From the NCBI RefSeq assembly GCF_023169885.1, contig NZ_AP025516.1:930001-994000 (forward strand): a stretch of 64,000 bases of DNA. The letters run 5' to 3'. This stretch comes from Desulfofustis limnaeus. Its GTDB lineage: Bacteria; Desulfobacterota; Desulfobulbia; Desulfobulbales; Desulfocapsaceae. Below, in pieces: positions 35,420-43,007 of the stretch. How positions within the stretch are numbered: the stretch's first letter is position 1; each line of letters begins with the position of its first letter. Below the pieces are notes generated by a model. The model did not search any database. It was given only the letters and a program-made list of their open reading frames with translations, and was not told the DNA's origin. Position numbers and translations under genes: made by a program.

Positions 35420-35445
35420 GGCGAAAACCCCGACACGTGTGTCGG
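35420..35445 (-). terminator. Putative intrinsic terminator after the macro/DUF488 pair
   Basis: On the minus strand, a GC stem (CCGACAC and GTGTCGG with a 2-nt loop, 35430-35445) is followed by GGTTTTC. It lies 35 bp beyond the DUF488 stop. The short T-run makes it a moderate candidate. Confidence 0.55.
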
Positions 35446-35479
35446 CCAGGTTCTTGTTTCGCGCGGTATGACCGCTATC

Positions 35480-35860
35480 CTATCTGTTTTGTTCAAGATA
35501 CTGTTTGAGCGCCAGGGCATGATTGTGTTCCGGCGCCTTGGCTGCGTACACCAGGGTTATGGTTCCCTGCTCGGCATACCGCAGCAGCTCACGAACCGCC
35601 TCCGGGTGAGCATCGATTTCGGCAAAATAGCGCCGTTTAAAATCCGGCCACTTGTCAATGTCGTGTTGGTACCAGGTGCGTAGCTCATGCGAGGGGGTTA
35701 TCTCCTTGAGCCACACATCGATCTTGGCCCGCTCCTTGGTCATTCCGCGCGGCCAGAGCCGGTCGACCAGAATCCTCGTGCCGTCGTCGCGATGGGGCGT
35801 CTCGTAGACGCGCTTGAGCAGAATGTTCACGGTTTCTCCCTGAAGACTGTCCACATTCAT
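35480..35860 (-). CDS. DUF488 family protein
   Basis: 126 residues. It carries the family core VNILLKRVYETPHRDDGTRILVDRLWPRGMTKERAKIDVWLKEI (about 11-54) and WYQHDIDKWPDFKRRY, typical of the shorter DUF488 proteins (YeaO-like) of unknown biochemical function. The ATG overlaps the macro-domain gene stop (ATGA), so the two are translationally coupled. Confidence 0.88.
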   Translation of the reverse strand: MNVDSLQGETVNILLKRVYETPHRDDGTRILVDRLWPRGMTKERAKIDVWLKEITPSHELRTWYQHDIDKWPDFKRRYFAEIDAHPEAVRELLRYAEQGTITLVYAAKAPEHNHALALKQYLEQNR

Positions 35861-36585
35861 TCACGTTTGTCTGGGCCTGGTTCGTCACCTGCTTCCAGAC
35901 GGTCCAACGCTTGCTTTACTTGGGCGATCTCTTCCTCCAGGGCCTCGATGACCATGATCTGATGGGGCCGGACGGAATGGGCGGGCAATGCCGCCTCCCG
36001 GTCGGCAAGCTCAGTCTGTAATCGGTCAAGGGTCTTCTGCAGCTGTTCTTGGTGATTGTTATGTTCGAGAAGATCCGAAAAAGAGCGTCGGTAGAGGCGC
36101 AGGTTTTCGTCATCAAAACAGACGAAGGTGACTATTTCAATGATCCGCTCGTGTTCCCTTACTCCTCGAAAATAAGCGGCAACCGTCTGTGCCGCCAGCT
36201 CTTTGGGAAAACCGTAGACCCCGGTGCTGATGTTGGGAATTGCCAGCGTTTTCAGGCGGTGTTGGTGAGCCAGCCGAACGATGTTTTCATAGCAGCTGCG
36301 CAGGGTTGCTTCTTCGTTCGCGGTGCCTCCGCGCCAGATCGGCCCGACGGTATGGATGACATGTGCGGCCACCAGGTTGTACCCTTTGGTGAGCACCGCC
36401 TGGCCTGGGTGGCAAGGACCTTGCCGCTGTGTGATGACTTTGCATTCCTCCACCAACTGAGGGCCCGCCGCCCGGTGGATGGCTCCGTCCACGCCGCCGC
36501 CGCCCATGAGCGAGGAGTTGGCGGCATTGACGATGGCGTCGCAGGCGAAGGTAGTGATATCTCCTTTGATCAGCTGGATTCTCAT
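35857..36585 (-). CDS. Macro-domain protein (O-acetyl-ADP-ribose deacetylase-like), IS inserted at its start codon
   Basis: 242 residues. The macro domain (about 1-170) shows DAIVNAANSSLMGGGGVDGAIHRAAGPQL (the ADP-ribose binding and NAAN catalytic region), the GQAVLTKGYNLVAAHVIHTVGPIW motif, and ISTGVYGFPKELAA (phosphate loop). The last 70 residues are a predicted coiled coil. Family members remove ADP-ribose or deacetylate O-acetyl-ADP-ribose. The start at 36585 coincides with the TCAT target duplication of the IS at 36586-37919; its original upstream region is now beyond 37923. The IS end places AAGG 5 nt before the ATG, so translation may persist. The frame extends to 36654 only through IS sequence. 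Confidence 0.88.
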   Translation of the reverse strand: MRIQLIKGDITTFACDAIVNAANSSLMGGGGVDGAIHRAAGPQLVEECKVITQRQGPCHPGQAVLTKGYNLVAAHVIHTVGPIWRGGTANEEATLRSCYENIVRLAHQHRLKTLAIPNISTGVYGFPKELAAQTVAAYFRGVREHERIIEIVTFVCFDDENLRLYRRSFSDLLEHNNHQEQLQKTLDRLQTELADREAALPAHSVRPHQIMVIEALEEEIAQVKQALDRLEAGDEPGPDKRE

Positions 36586-37923
36586 GGGCACCTTGAATAA
36601 TGCCATTTTCAATAAACGCGTTGTTGCGCCGTAAAAATCTGCACTCATGAACACCGTTTTTCGTCAAACTATGACGGCCATGAGACGATTTTCTGCTCTC
36701 TTGATCTCACGTATCGCTCTTTCAGGAGCCGGTGAGCGCCTTCTACGTTCTGAAGGCGCACGTCTGCTGTTAAGCGGTGGCCAGCAGTGCAAAACGGCTC
36801 ACATTGTAAGCCAAATTGCGCAAGCCGATCTTGGCCCTGATTCTGACCATGCCAATCCCGCGCATCAGTGTACTGCCGGTACGCATGGCCATCACCCCGA
36901 AGACATGTTCGACACGGCTACGGATCTTCGATCTGGTCCGATTCGCCTGGCGCTCTTCGTCGGTCAGCTTTCGGTGCCGGTTGCCCTTGAGCTGCAGGTG
37001 TTCTTGAAACCCTTGTTGTGCCAACTCCTGCAACGATTCTTCGGAACGGTACGCAGAATCGGCCCAGACGTCATTACTGGTATTTTCCGGGTCAAGCAGC
37101 TCGGTAAACACTTGACTGTCATGGACACTGGCGTCGGTGACCTCATAGCTGCGAATGAACTTGTGACCGACGTCGATACTGACATGGTTCTTGTAGCCAA
37201 AGAACGCTTTGCCGTTCTTCTTGGTCCAGCGGGCATCGGTATCTTTTTGCCGGCGTTTCGGTTCGTCCCATGAGGTGATGGGTGTGCCGGCTTTGATATC
37301 TTCGTTTTCTTCCCGGCTGTTGCGCTGAGTGGGAACGCGGATAATGGAGGCATCGACAATCTGGCCCTTTTGCGCACGAAAGCCATGCTCACGGAGGAAC
37401 TGATCGAACTGGGTAAACAGCAGCTCCACCACGCCGGCTTTGGCCAGTTCATCCCGGAAGCGGAAGATGGTGGTGGCATCGGGCACCTTGGAACCTTCAC
37501 GAATACCAAGGAACCGGGAAAACGAATAGCGATCAAGGATCTGATACTCCATGGCCTCGTCGGAGAGATTGTACAAAGACTGGAGAATCAGGATCTTGAA
37601 CAGCAGGATTGGGTCGTAGCCCTTGGCACCGGCTGGAGATTTACGCGGTTTCTCAAGTGCACGGTTGATGAGGACACGGAACTGTTCCCAATCAACCACC
37701 TTATTGAGTTCGATCAGGGGATCACCGGCTTTATCGATCCGGGAGAGTCGCTTGTGATAATCGAAGAGGCCGAATTGTGTCATGGCGCTATCTCTGAAAA
37801 GGGGGAATGAAATGGTGATATCATAACCAACGTGTTGATATTAATATATTTTCAGAGATTTTTCGCTGATTTTTTTGAATAATTTGCCAGATTTTTAGCC
37901 CCTATTTTTCAAGGAACCCTCAT
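36582..37923 (-). mobile_element. Complete IS5-family insertion sequence with TCAT target duplication
   Basis: Element 36586-37919 (1334 bp). Imperfect terminal inverted repeats GGGCACCTTGAATAAT (left) and GGGTTCCTTGAAAAAT (right, reverse complement) match at 13 of 16 positions. It is flanked by TCAT at 36582-36585 and 37920-37923. It carries one intact DDE transposase. The left end continues into a GCCATTT-type sequence shared with the MITE-like repeats in this window. Confidence 0.9.
36770..37783 (-). CDS. IS5-family DDE transposase
   Basis: 337 residues, apparently intact. N-terminal DUF772-like region (FKILILQSLYNLSDEAMEYQILDRYSFSRFLGI, about 65-97), then the DDE catalytic core: first Asp in GQIVDASIIRVPT (about 145), second Asp in DVWADSAYRSEE (about 240), and Glu in RSRVEHVFGVMAMRTG (about 290), the IS5-group Y-(2)-R-(3)-E-like region. 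It reads toward the macro-domain gene in the same direction. The lack of any stop or frameshift suggests a recent, potentially active element. Confidence 0.94.
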   Translation of the reverse strand: MTQFGLFDYHKRLSRIDKAGDPLIELNKVVDWEQFRVLINRALEKPRKSPAGAKGYDPILLFKILILQSLYNLSDEAMEYQILDRYSFSRFLGIREGSKVPDATTIFRFRDELAKAGVVELLFTQFDQFLREHGFRAQKGQIVDASIIRVPTQRNSREENEDIKAGTPITSWDEPKRRQKDTDARWTKKNGKAFFGYKNHVSIDVGHKFIRSYEVTDASVHDSQVFTELLDPENTSNDVWADSAYRSEESLQELAQQGFQEHLQLKGNRHRKLTDEERQANRTRSKIRSRVEHVFGVMAMRTGSTLMRGIGMVRIRAKIGLRNLAYNVSRFALLATA

Positions 37924-38009
37924 GTTCTGCCTTGCTTTGTACTTTGATAAAATGACTGGCCAGCCCGAAACACAATGTTTCGTACTTCGCAGTACATGCT
38001 GGTCCTGTG

Positions 38010-38717
38010 TCACCCTTGGATAGGCTCAGACTTCACGTGGCCTCTCTTGCGGAGGTTGATCGTATAATTGAACCGGTTGCCAAAGATCCTGGTTGTCTCA
38101 AAGTCCTGAGCAGATGTCAAGGCGTGCAGTTGGTCTATGCTCATCTTGTCGGGATCGCCAGCCAACTCGGAGATGGATACGATCCCATCATCCTTCAAAA
38201 TCCGGTGGATCTCTTGCAGGTAAGTCTCCTGGTTCGCAACTTCACCAAGGACGGTAACCATGAATACCCGGTCAAACGCCTTGCTCGCAAGATCGAAACG
38301 AGCACCATCGGTCAGGAGATAGTCGACATTGGTGATCCCTCGTTTGTCGAGCCGCCTTTTGGCGTAATCCAACATCTCCTGCTGGATGTCGAGCAGAACC
38401 AGTTTTCCCCTTTTCAGCTGCTGTGCCACATGCGTGCTGAAATAGCCGGGACCTGGTCCGATTTCCAGAACCGTGTGTTCGTCCTGCAACGCCAATCTGT
38501 GTATCAGTTGTTTGGGTGAAAGAAAGATGTTCCTAAAAGGGATGAGCAGGGTAAAGGCGTATTTCGGGGGAAATACCCCTTTCCCGGAAAAACTGTTTTC
38601 AGGTGAGACGTCATCTCCCTTTCCTCGCGTGTGAAGGCTATTCTTGGAGGTTCGCTCATGCAGCGCTTGCCTGGTGCAACCAGTGCTGCTTGGTCTGGTT
38701 ATCGACATCGATCTCAT
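38010..38717 (-). CDS. Class I SAM-dependent methyltransferase
   Basis: 235 residues. The SAM motif VLEIGPGPGYFSTHVAQQL (about 85-103) and the post-motif acidic residue (LVLLDIQQEML) are clear, with a UbiE/UPF0146-like fold and VTVLGEVANQETYLQEIHRILKDDG (about 150-175). The substrate is unknown. The annotated start overlaps the stop of the upstream monooxygenase-like gene (ATGA). The first about 45 residues are low-similarity, so the true start may be downstream. It ends 90 bp before the IS right end; before the insertion the macro-domain gene followed it directly. Confidence 0.82.
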   Translation of the reverse strand: MRSMSITRPSSTGCTRQALHERTSKNSLHTRGKGDDVSPENSFSGKGVFPPKYAFTLLIPFRNIFLSPKQLIHRLALQDEHTVLEIGPGPGYFSTHVAQQLKRGKLVLLDIQQEMLDYAKRRLDKRGITNVDYLLTDGARFDLASKAFDRVFMVTVLGEVANQETYLQEIHRILKDDGIVSISELAGDPDKMSIDQLHALTSAQDFETTRIFGNRFNYTINLRKRGHVKSEPIQG

Positions 38718-39025
38718 GCTTCAAAAACGCCAATAAAGGTCTCCTTCACCGTGTAGACTGCACACGTATCATCTAATGACTGATAGGACGTGCTGCAATT
38801 ATTTTTCATGTCCATGTATGAATCGAAGGAATCCCAATAATCAATGGTGATAAATCGATGAGCGTTTGCGGTATCAATGATCAATTCGGTTTTGAGGTAG
38901 CCCGTGTATTTTTCGAAGAGCAATGCCCATGCTCCTCCGGAGGAATAGGCGTGAACGAACTGCTCAAGGTATTCATCTCTTACGATAAATTCCCAGATGA
39001 CTCTTATCTCTTTTAAAGGCCGCAT
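38714..39025 (-). CDS. Antibiotic biosynthesis monooxygenase (ABM)-like dimeric alpha/beta barrel protein
   Basis: 103 residues of ABM/ferredoxin-like fold: an opening beta strand (IRVIWEFIVRDEYLEQFVHAY), a GYLKTELIID strand, and FITIDYWDSFDSYMDM, matching the WxSxEAxxA-type helix of the family. It may be an enzyme acting on a small aromatic or simply a binding protein. Its stop overlaps the methyltransferase start, suggesting an operon. Confidence 0.72.
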   Translation of the reverse strand: MRPLKEIRVIWEFIVRDEYLEQFVHAYSSGGAWALLFEKYTGYLKTELIIDTANAHRFITIDYWDSFDSYMDMKNNCSTSYQSLDDTCAVYTVKETFIGVFEA

Positions 39026-39112
39026 ATCGTTTCGTACCCTACGTGGAATGAGCCTCTACGGTCTGGAGTTCTTTTTGTACGCAGCCACCACCCGGTGGAC
39101 ATCACCGATGCA

Positions 39113-39313
39113 TCATGTGGCCCGAGGGTTTCGTGTTTCGCAGTGACAACCGTTGTTCTTTTTTTCGGTTTTTATCTTCTCGAGAATTGTGGAGTACCCG
39201 TGAGCCGAAAAATCCTCTTCGATGGCTTTCTTGGTATAGGAAAAGCAATAACAAACCAGATCATTGTCTTGAAATTGTTGCCGTTCAGATGCGATTGGTT
39301 TTATCTGGGCCAT
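39113..39313 (-). CDS. Small [2Fe-2S] BFD-like protein
   Basis: 66 residues. Four cysteines occur as CYC (LVCYCFSYTKKAIEEDF, about 21) and CHC (GCHCETRNP, about 56-58), the arrangement of BFD-like [2Fe-2S] domains with the typical ETRNP tail. AAGGA lies 8 nt before the ATG. Such proteins often deliver electrons or regulate redox partners. The neighbour upstream is a flavin reductase-like gene on the same strand. Confidence 0.82.
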   Translation of the reverse strand: MAQIKPIASERQQFQDNDLVCYCFSYTKKAIEEDFSAHGYSTILEKIKTEKKNNGCHCETRNPRAT

Positions 39314-39356
39314 GAGGTGTATCCTTAAAAAAAAAGAGGAGATCAGCGGACGATCG

Positions 39357-39920
39357 CTATGTCTTCAATCCTTTGCCGACACTCCATGCCTTGCCGATGG
39401 GTGAGCCGACGGACCAGTAGTTGTTGTCGGGCATGGTCAGTGTGAACGGCTTCATCTTCTGGACATCCAATTTCTTTTCAGTCAGGTACTTTTCTTCAGT
39501 GAAAACCTCTTTCGGTTCACCAATATAAAGGGTGTCAAAGGGCAGTTTGGCCTTCGTGTAAACCGTGCAGGCGATGCTGACCGGGCATTGGGCGATCAGC
39601 GGGGCATGTTTCAATTCCCCGTAAAAGACCTCGAAGAGACGGGACTTGTCATGCTTTTCGCCCGAAATGAGTCCGCAGTAATCGGTCTTTTCCATCAGTG
39701 AGACATCGGGAATATTGATGCTGAATTCCTGGTGTTCCTCAATTCCTTTGTTGGTGTGGTGGTGGCCCAAGGCGATGGAGAACAGGGGAGGTTTCATATT
39801 GACCCGGCTGACCCATCCAACTGCCATGAAGTTTGCCTTGCCGTCTATAACAGCACCCACCAGTACCATCGGCATAGGGTACAAAAAAACATGATTGCCA
39901 TCTATCTGGATCTTGGCCAT
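39357..39920 (-). CDS. Flavin reductase-like (FMN-binding split barrel) protein
   Basis: 187 residues from the ATG at 39920 (GAGGA upstream). It shows the flavoredoxin/flavin-reductase pattern: PMPMVLVGAVIDGKANFMAVGWVSRVNMKPPLFSIALG (about 13-50), HHHTNKGIEEHQEFSINIP, and TDYCGLISGEKHDKSRLF. Sulfate reducers commonly carry such flavoredoxins as electron carriers. With the BFD-like gene it may form a small redox unit (inference). Confidence 0.88.
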   Translation of the reverse strand: MAKIQIDGNHVFLYPMPMVLVGAVIDGKANFMAVGWVSRVNMKPPLFSIALGHHHTNKGIEEHQEFSINIPDVSLMEKTDYCGLISGEKHDKSRLFEVFYGELKHAPLIAQCPVSIACTVYTKAKLPFDTLYIGEPKEVFTEEKYLTEKKLDVQKMKPFTLTMPDNNYWSVGSPIGKAWSVGKGLKT

Positions 39921-40259
39921 GATCCTCACCCCCATAGCAGAATTGGTCGTTTTTTACCCAGGGACAACTGCACAGATGCATGACGCTCAGCCCTGCCAAG
40001 GCCTGAACGGCACCAGTTACCCGGAGGAATAGGGCGCTCAGTGCGGCCCAGGCGATCACGAGAGTCTCCTGCGGGCTACCGTGTGGCGGCCCATATTCTG
40101 ATGGAATCAACCCCATCGGTGATGACGGGGGCCACCGTGTTGTATGAAACATCGACCATTGTCCTGGGTGGCTTTGGCGCCGTGGTCTCCAGCAGAAAGT
40201 GTCTCTTCTCAGGGTCGGTTGTGCGAGCTGGTAAGGGTGCTGTCTTTCGGCAGACGCTT
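39921..40259. other. Gene-poor 339-bp region
   Basis: No convincing gene. A 72-codon minus-strand frame at 40076-40294 overlaps the GNAT 3' end and matches no family I know. The sequence has the local GC content and could be a decayed cassette. Confidence 0.5.
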
Positions 40260-40796
40260 TTACCAATAGCGACGATCGTGAAAAGATGCAACACAGCGCG
40301 ATCTTCCCGGCAAGGGTTTTATACCGTCTCCAACCAATGGTTGACCCAGCCAGCCCTCGGGCTGTGACAGCTCAAAAGGCGGCTTCGCAACTTCTTCGGG
40401 GACGTGTTTGAAGCCGACTTTTGCGTAGTAGATGGGATTTCCATAGGTGAAAACGAGTTTCACGCCCAGCTCGGCCAACCGCTCAATGCCAAAACGAATC
40501 AGCTTTTGGCCAACGCCTCGGCCCTGATACTTCGTGTCGACAGCTACCGGTGCCAAAAGGAACGCTTCAATGGGCGAATCGAACGACAACCTCGTGAAGA
40601 AGACGCAGCCAACTATGTGGCCATTTTCGGTGGCAACAAACCCGAAGATGTTCTTGGTTTCAGTCTCGTTCATTACATCGAGGGCCAAACGTCCGATCAG
40701 TTCGCCCTCCACTGGCCCCTCTGAAGCAGAGAACGTTCGTGTAAATAACGCCTGGATCTCTCGTTTGTCAGACTCGTTGTACGCTGAAAAATGCAT
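40260..40796 (-). CDS. GNAT family N-acetyltransferase
   Basis: 178 residues. Typical GNAT features: GFVATENGHIVGCVFFTRL (beta 2-3), the LLAPVAVDTKYQGRGVGQKLIRFGIERL acetyl-CoA loop with Q-G-R-G-V-G (about 90-117), and VFTYGNPIYYAKVGFKHVP. It resembles YhbS-type acetyltransferases with a C-terminal EAKPPFEL-like tail. Substrate unknown. A longer frame upstream to 40847 has no support. Confidence 0.88.
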   Translation of the reverse strand: MHFSAYNESDKREIQALFTRTFSASEGPVEGELIGRLALDVMNETETKNIFGFVATENGHIVGCVFFTRLSFDSPIEAFLLAPVAVDTKYQGRGVGQKLIRFGIERLAELGVKLVFTYGNPIYYAKVGFKHVPEEVAKPPFELSQPEGWLGQPLVGDGIKPLPGRSRCVASFHDRRYW

Positions 40797-40904
40797 ATCC
40801 TTGGGATTCCTGTGAGACGACCAACGAACGATTTCTTGTGGTGGCACATAACCTTGCCATGGAAGTCGTCAGATTATCCGTGGCCGCCTGCCGCGTCAGT
40901 TAGC

Positions 40905-41055
40905 TCTTGAAAACCTTGAAAAAATGCCATTTCGCCCAAGCTTATCGTTGCGCAATCGCATGTTGTCGTAGGCATATACCTGGTATTTCAAGGATAAAAT
41001 GTGAGTGCGCGCCTCGGTTTTGATTGAAATTTCGAATTTTTCAAGCTTCTCTCTT
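40905..41055 (+). repeat. MITE-like element copy 4 with TCTT target duplication
   Basis: Element 40909-41051 (143 bp), starting GAAAACCTTGAAAAA and ending TTTTTCAAGCTTCTC. It is flanked by TCTT at 40905-40908 and 41052-41055. It lies against the 3' end of a broken GNAT gene, and its end supplies that gene's current terminal TGA. Confidence 0.85.
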
Positions 41056-41541
41056 GCCAATGTTCAATTGCAGACAAGGAGTTGTGCGGCTCTCGATAGT
41101 CTACTGATATTCACGAATATAGTCACATCCCATTTTTTCGTAGAGTCCTCTTGCGTTCGGATCCGAAAGAATACCCAAAAAAGAGATCCCACGGGCAGCA
41201 CACCTTACTCGGAGGTGTTCGAACATTTTTGTGCCGATTTTTTTGCCAATGTTGTGTGGCTCAACGAACATATGCTCAAGCCAGAAACCCTTGCTTATTT
41301 TGATGCCTGACAGGTCGATATCGTCTTTGAGTTCGACAATCGAATAGTAGCCGACGATTGTCCCATCGTTTTCGAAAACAAACACGTCATTTTTTTGTAT
41401 GTATTCCGAGTTGATAGTCAGTTCGGTAGACCATATTTCGAAAAACTCTTTTGGATAATTCCAATATCCTTTTGCGTTGAATGAAACTTTTGTTAAGATT
41501 TCAGAATCTTGAGTGATTTCTTCTCTGATCCTCGGTCGTAT
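41041..41541 (-). pseudogene. Broken GNAT acetyltransferase gene
   Basis: Reading the minus strand, GNAT-like protein sequence runs from about 41541 (IRPRIREEITQDSEILT...KGYWNYPKEFFEIW) through VFVFENDGTIVGYYSIVEL, the acetyl-CoA loop FVEPHNIGKKIGTKMFEHL, and SDPNARGLYEKMGCDYIREYQ. No ATG, GTG or TTG precedes the conserved start in frame before an upstream stop; the first usable codon is GTG at 41385, inside the domain. A TAG at 41101-41103 then interrupts it, yet family-like sequence (TIESRTTP) continues to the MITE end. Both defects mark it as decayed. A short product from 41385 is conceivable but would lack the N-terminal strands. Confidence 0.75.
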
Positions 41542-41623
41542 AGCTGGCGTTTTGATTAAGCGGGCCGCATCGGTGGTTCAACTGGCGTGGCTTATGGCAA
41601 CACGCACCAACGTGCCTGGCGCT

Positions 41624-42028
41624 CTATTCGGCAATCTCGTCATAACCGTGACCGAGAAACTGTATGAAACAAAATCCGTGACCGAAGGGGTCGGCCATGA
41701 GTGCCAACTTGCCCCATTGGTGCGCAGCAATTGGCTTCTCAAGCCGCGCCCCGGCCTGAACGGCTCTGTGAACGGCAGTCTCAATCTCTTCAACTACGAA
41801 ATCCAAATGGGTCGGCGTCCAATGGCGCTCATAGCTCCGGACCTGTTCTGTTGTATCTGACGCGTACGTACCTGCTGTCTTGACGAGCAGATAGATCGGT
41901 GCCGAGCCGCCGAGCATCTCTACTCCATCAGCTCCAAAACGACGGCCAACATGTAACCCGAAAGCAACACGATAAAACCGAATGGCTTTCTCAAGATCGT
42001 CTATATCGATGTTTACGAGAAATTCCAT
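41624..42028 (-). CDS. VOC family (glyoxalase/bleomycin-resistance-like) protein
   Basis: 134 residues, two beta-alpha-beta-beta-beta units. Visible features are VNIDIDDLEKAIRFYRVAFGLHVGRRF (first unit), PTHLDFVVEEIETAVHRAVQAGAR (second unit) and the C-terminal ADPFGHGFCFIQF. The metal-ligand His and Glu positions are only partly identifiable. It may be a lyase, dioxygenase-like or binding protein. Confidence 0.87.
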   Translation of the reverse strand: MEFLVNIDIDDLEKAIRFYRVAFGLHVGRRFGADGVEMLGGSAPIYLLVKTAGTYASDTTEQVRSYERHWTPTHLDFVVEEIETAVHRAVQAGARLEKPIAAHQWGKLALMADPFGHGFCFIQFLGHGYDEIAE

Positions 42029-42140
42029 CTTGTTCCTTCAGGTTTTGTCCAATACCGTACGTAGTGTTGAACGGCCGCGTGTTGGTAGAACAACAGGAAA
42101 CACCATTACCTATCCCCCGGGTCCATTCGAACGCCCATCG

Positions 42141-42689
42141 TCAGATGATAGAACCTGGCTTTTGAAGAGGAAGAACCATCACTACGTCCCGTTGAGGGTC
42201 TGCGCCCAGCTGAAAGACGTGTTCGCCTACTTCGCGAAAGCCGAGTTTCAGATAAAACGCGATGGCCCGGGGATTTCTCTCCCACACTCCGAGCCAGGCA
42301 ACGTCGCAGCCGTGCCGAGCCAAGGCGGAAAGGCTCGCGGCCATGAGCGCCTGAGCAACACCCGAGCCGTGATACTCACCCGCCACGTAGAGGCGTTGGA
42401 GTTCTCCAGGTAGCCTGCCTGTCACACAACTGGGCGTCGAAGCATCGAACCGCACGTGGGCATAACCAACGAGAAGCCCATCACGCTCTGCCACAAGAGT
42501 GACGCCGCTTTGGCTCACTATCTCGGCTGCCTGGATCGTTTCGCCGTAGTTTCGGCGACAATGCTCGTCCATGTTGGCGGCAGTGTTCGCAGCAGCGAAT
42601 GTCTCTCTGAATGTGCGCTCGGCTAGCGCAGCAAGTTCAGCGGCATCGGCCGTCGTCGCTCTTCGAACGCTATGTGGGGAGACTTTCAT
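42141..42689 (-). CDS. GNAT family N-acetyltransferase
   Basis: 182 residues. N-terminal VRRATTADAAELAALAERTFRETF, central GLLVGYAHVRFD, acetyl-CoA loop LQRLYVAGEYHGSGVAQALMAASL with H-G-S-G-V-A (about 96-119), and AIAFYLKLGFREVGEHVFQLG. It is similar to YjaB/PaiA-like acetyltransferases. Substrate unknown. It is one of four GNAT genes (one broken) in this accessory stretch, all on the minus strand. Confidence 0.89.
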   Translation of the reverse strand: MKVSPHSVRRATTADAAELAALAERTFRETFAAANTAANMDEHCRRNYGETIQAAEIVSQSGVTLVAERDGLLVGYAHVRFDASTPSCVTGRLPGELQRLYVAGEYHGSGVAQALMAASLSALARHGCDVAWLGVWERNPRAIAFYLKLGFREVGEHVFQLGADPQRDVVMVLPLQKPGSII

Positions 42690-43007
42690 GGCTCATCACC
42701 CAGTGCAACGACGGCTTAGACGGTGCCAAGCGCTTCCTCCAGCAGTTTGCCCCCCGACCTTGCCGCGAATCGTCTCGGCAAGCTTCTCGACGTCGTTCTT
42801 GATGCCGTTGTGTACGCCCGGCATGGGCGCCACCTTGTGGGGCGCAAGTCCCCTCTGGGTAAAGCGTGATCATGCTGTAATAACAAGATAATCACTATGA
42901 GCCGAGTCGAAGCCAAGGGCGATCACCGGAGGGTTCGCCCGGAGAAAGCCGGAATGCACCGCACCGTGGTCGGCCAACGAACCGAAACACCATTGATCTA
43001 CGCCGGT
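42690..43007 (-). other. Intergenic region with a possible frameshifted gene remnant
   Basis: 318 bp. On the minus strand, about 42869-42716 could encode a fragment containing APHKVAPMPGVHNGIKNDVE and, after a one-base shift at a run of six G, GGKLLEEALGTV then a stop. The fragment is not identified. Nothing else is recognisable. Confidence 0.35.

Noticed and set aside
40041-40367. 108-codon plus-strand frame
   Set aside because: Overlaps the intact GNAT gene antisense and has no recognisable domain.
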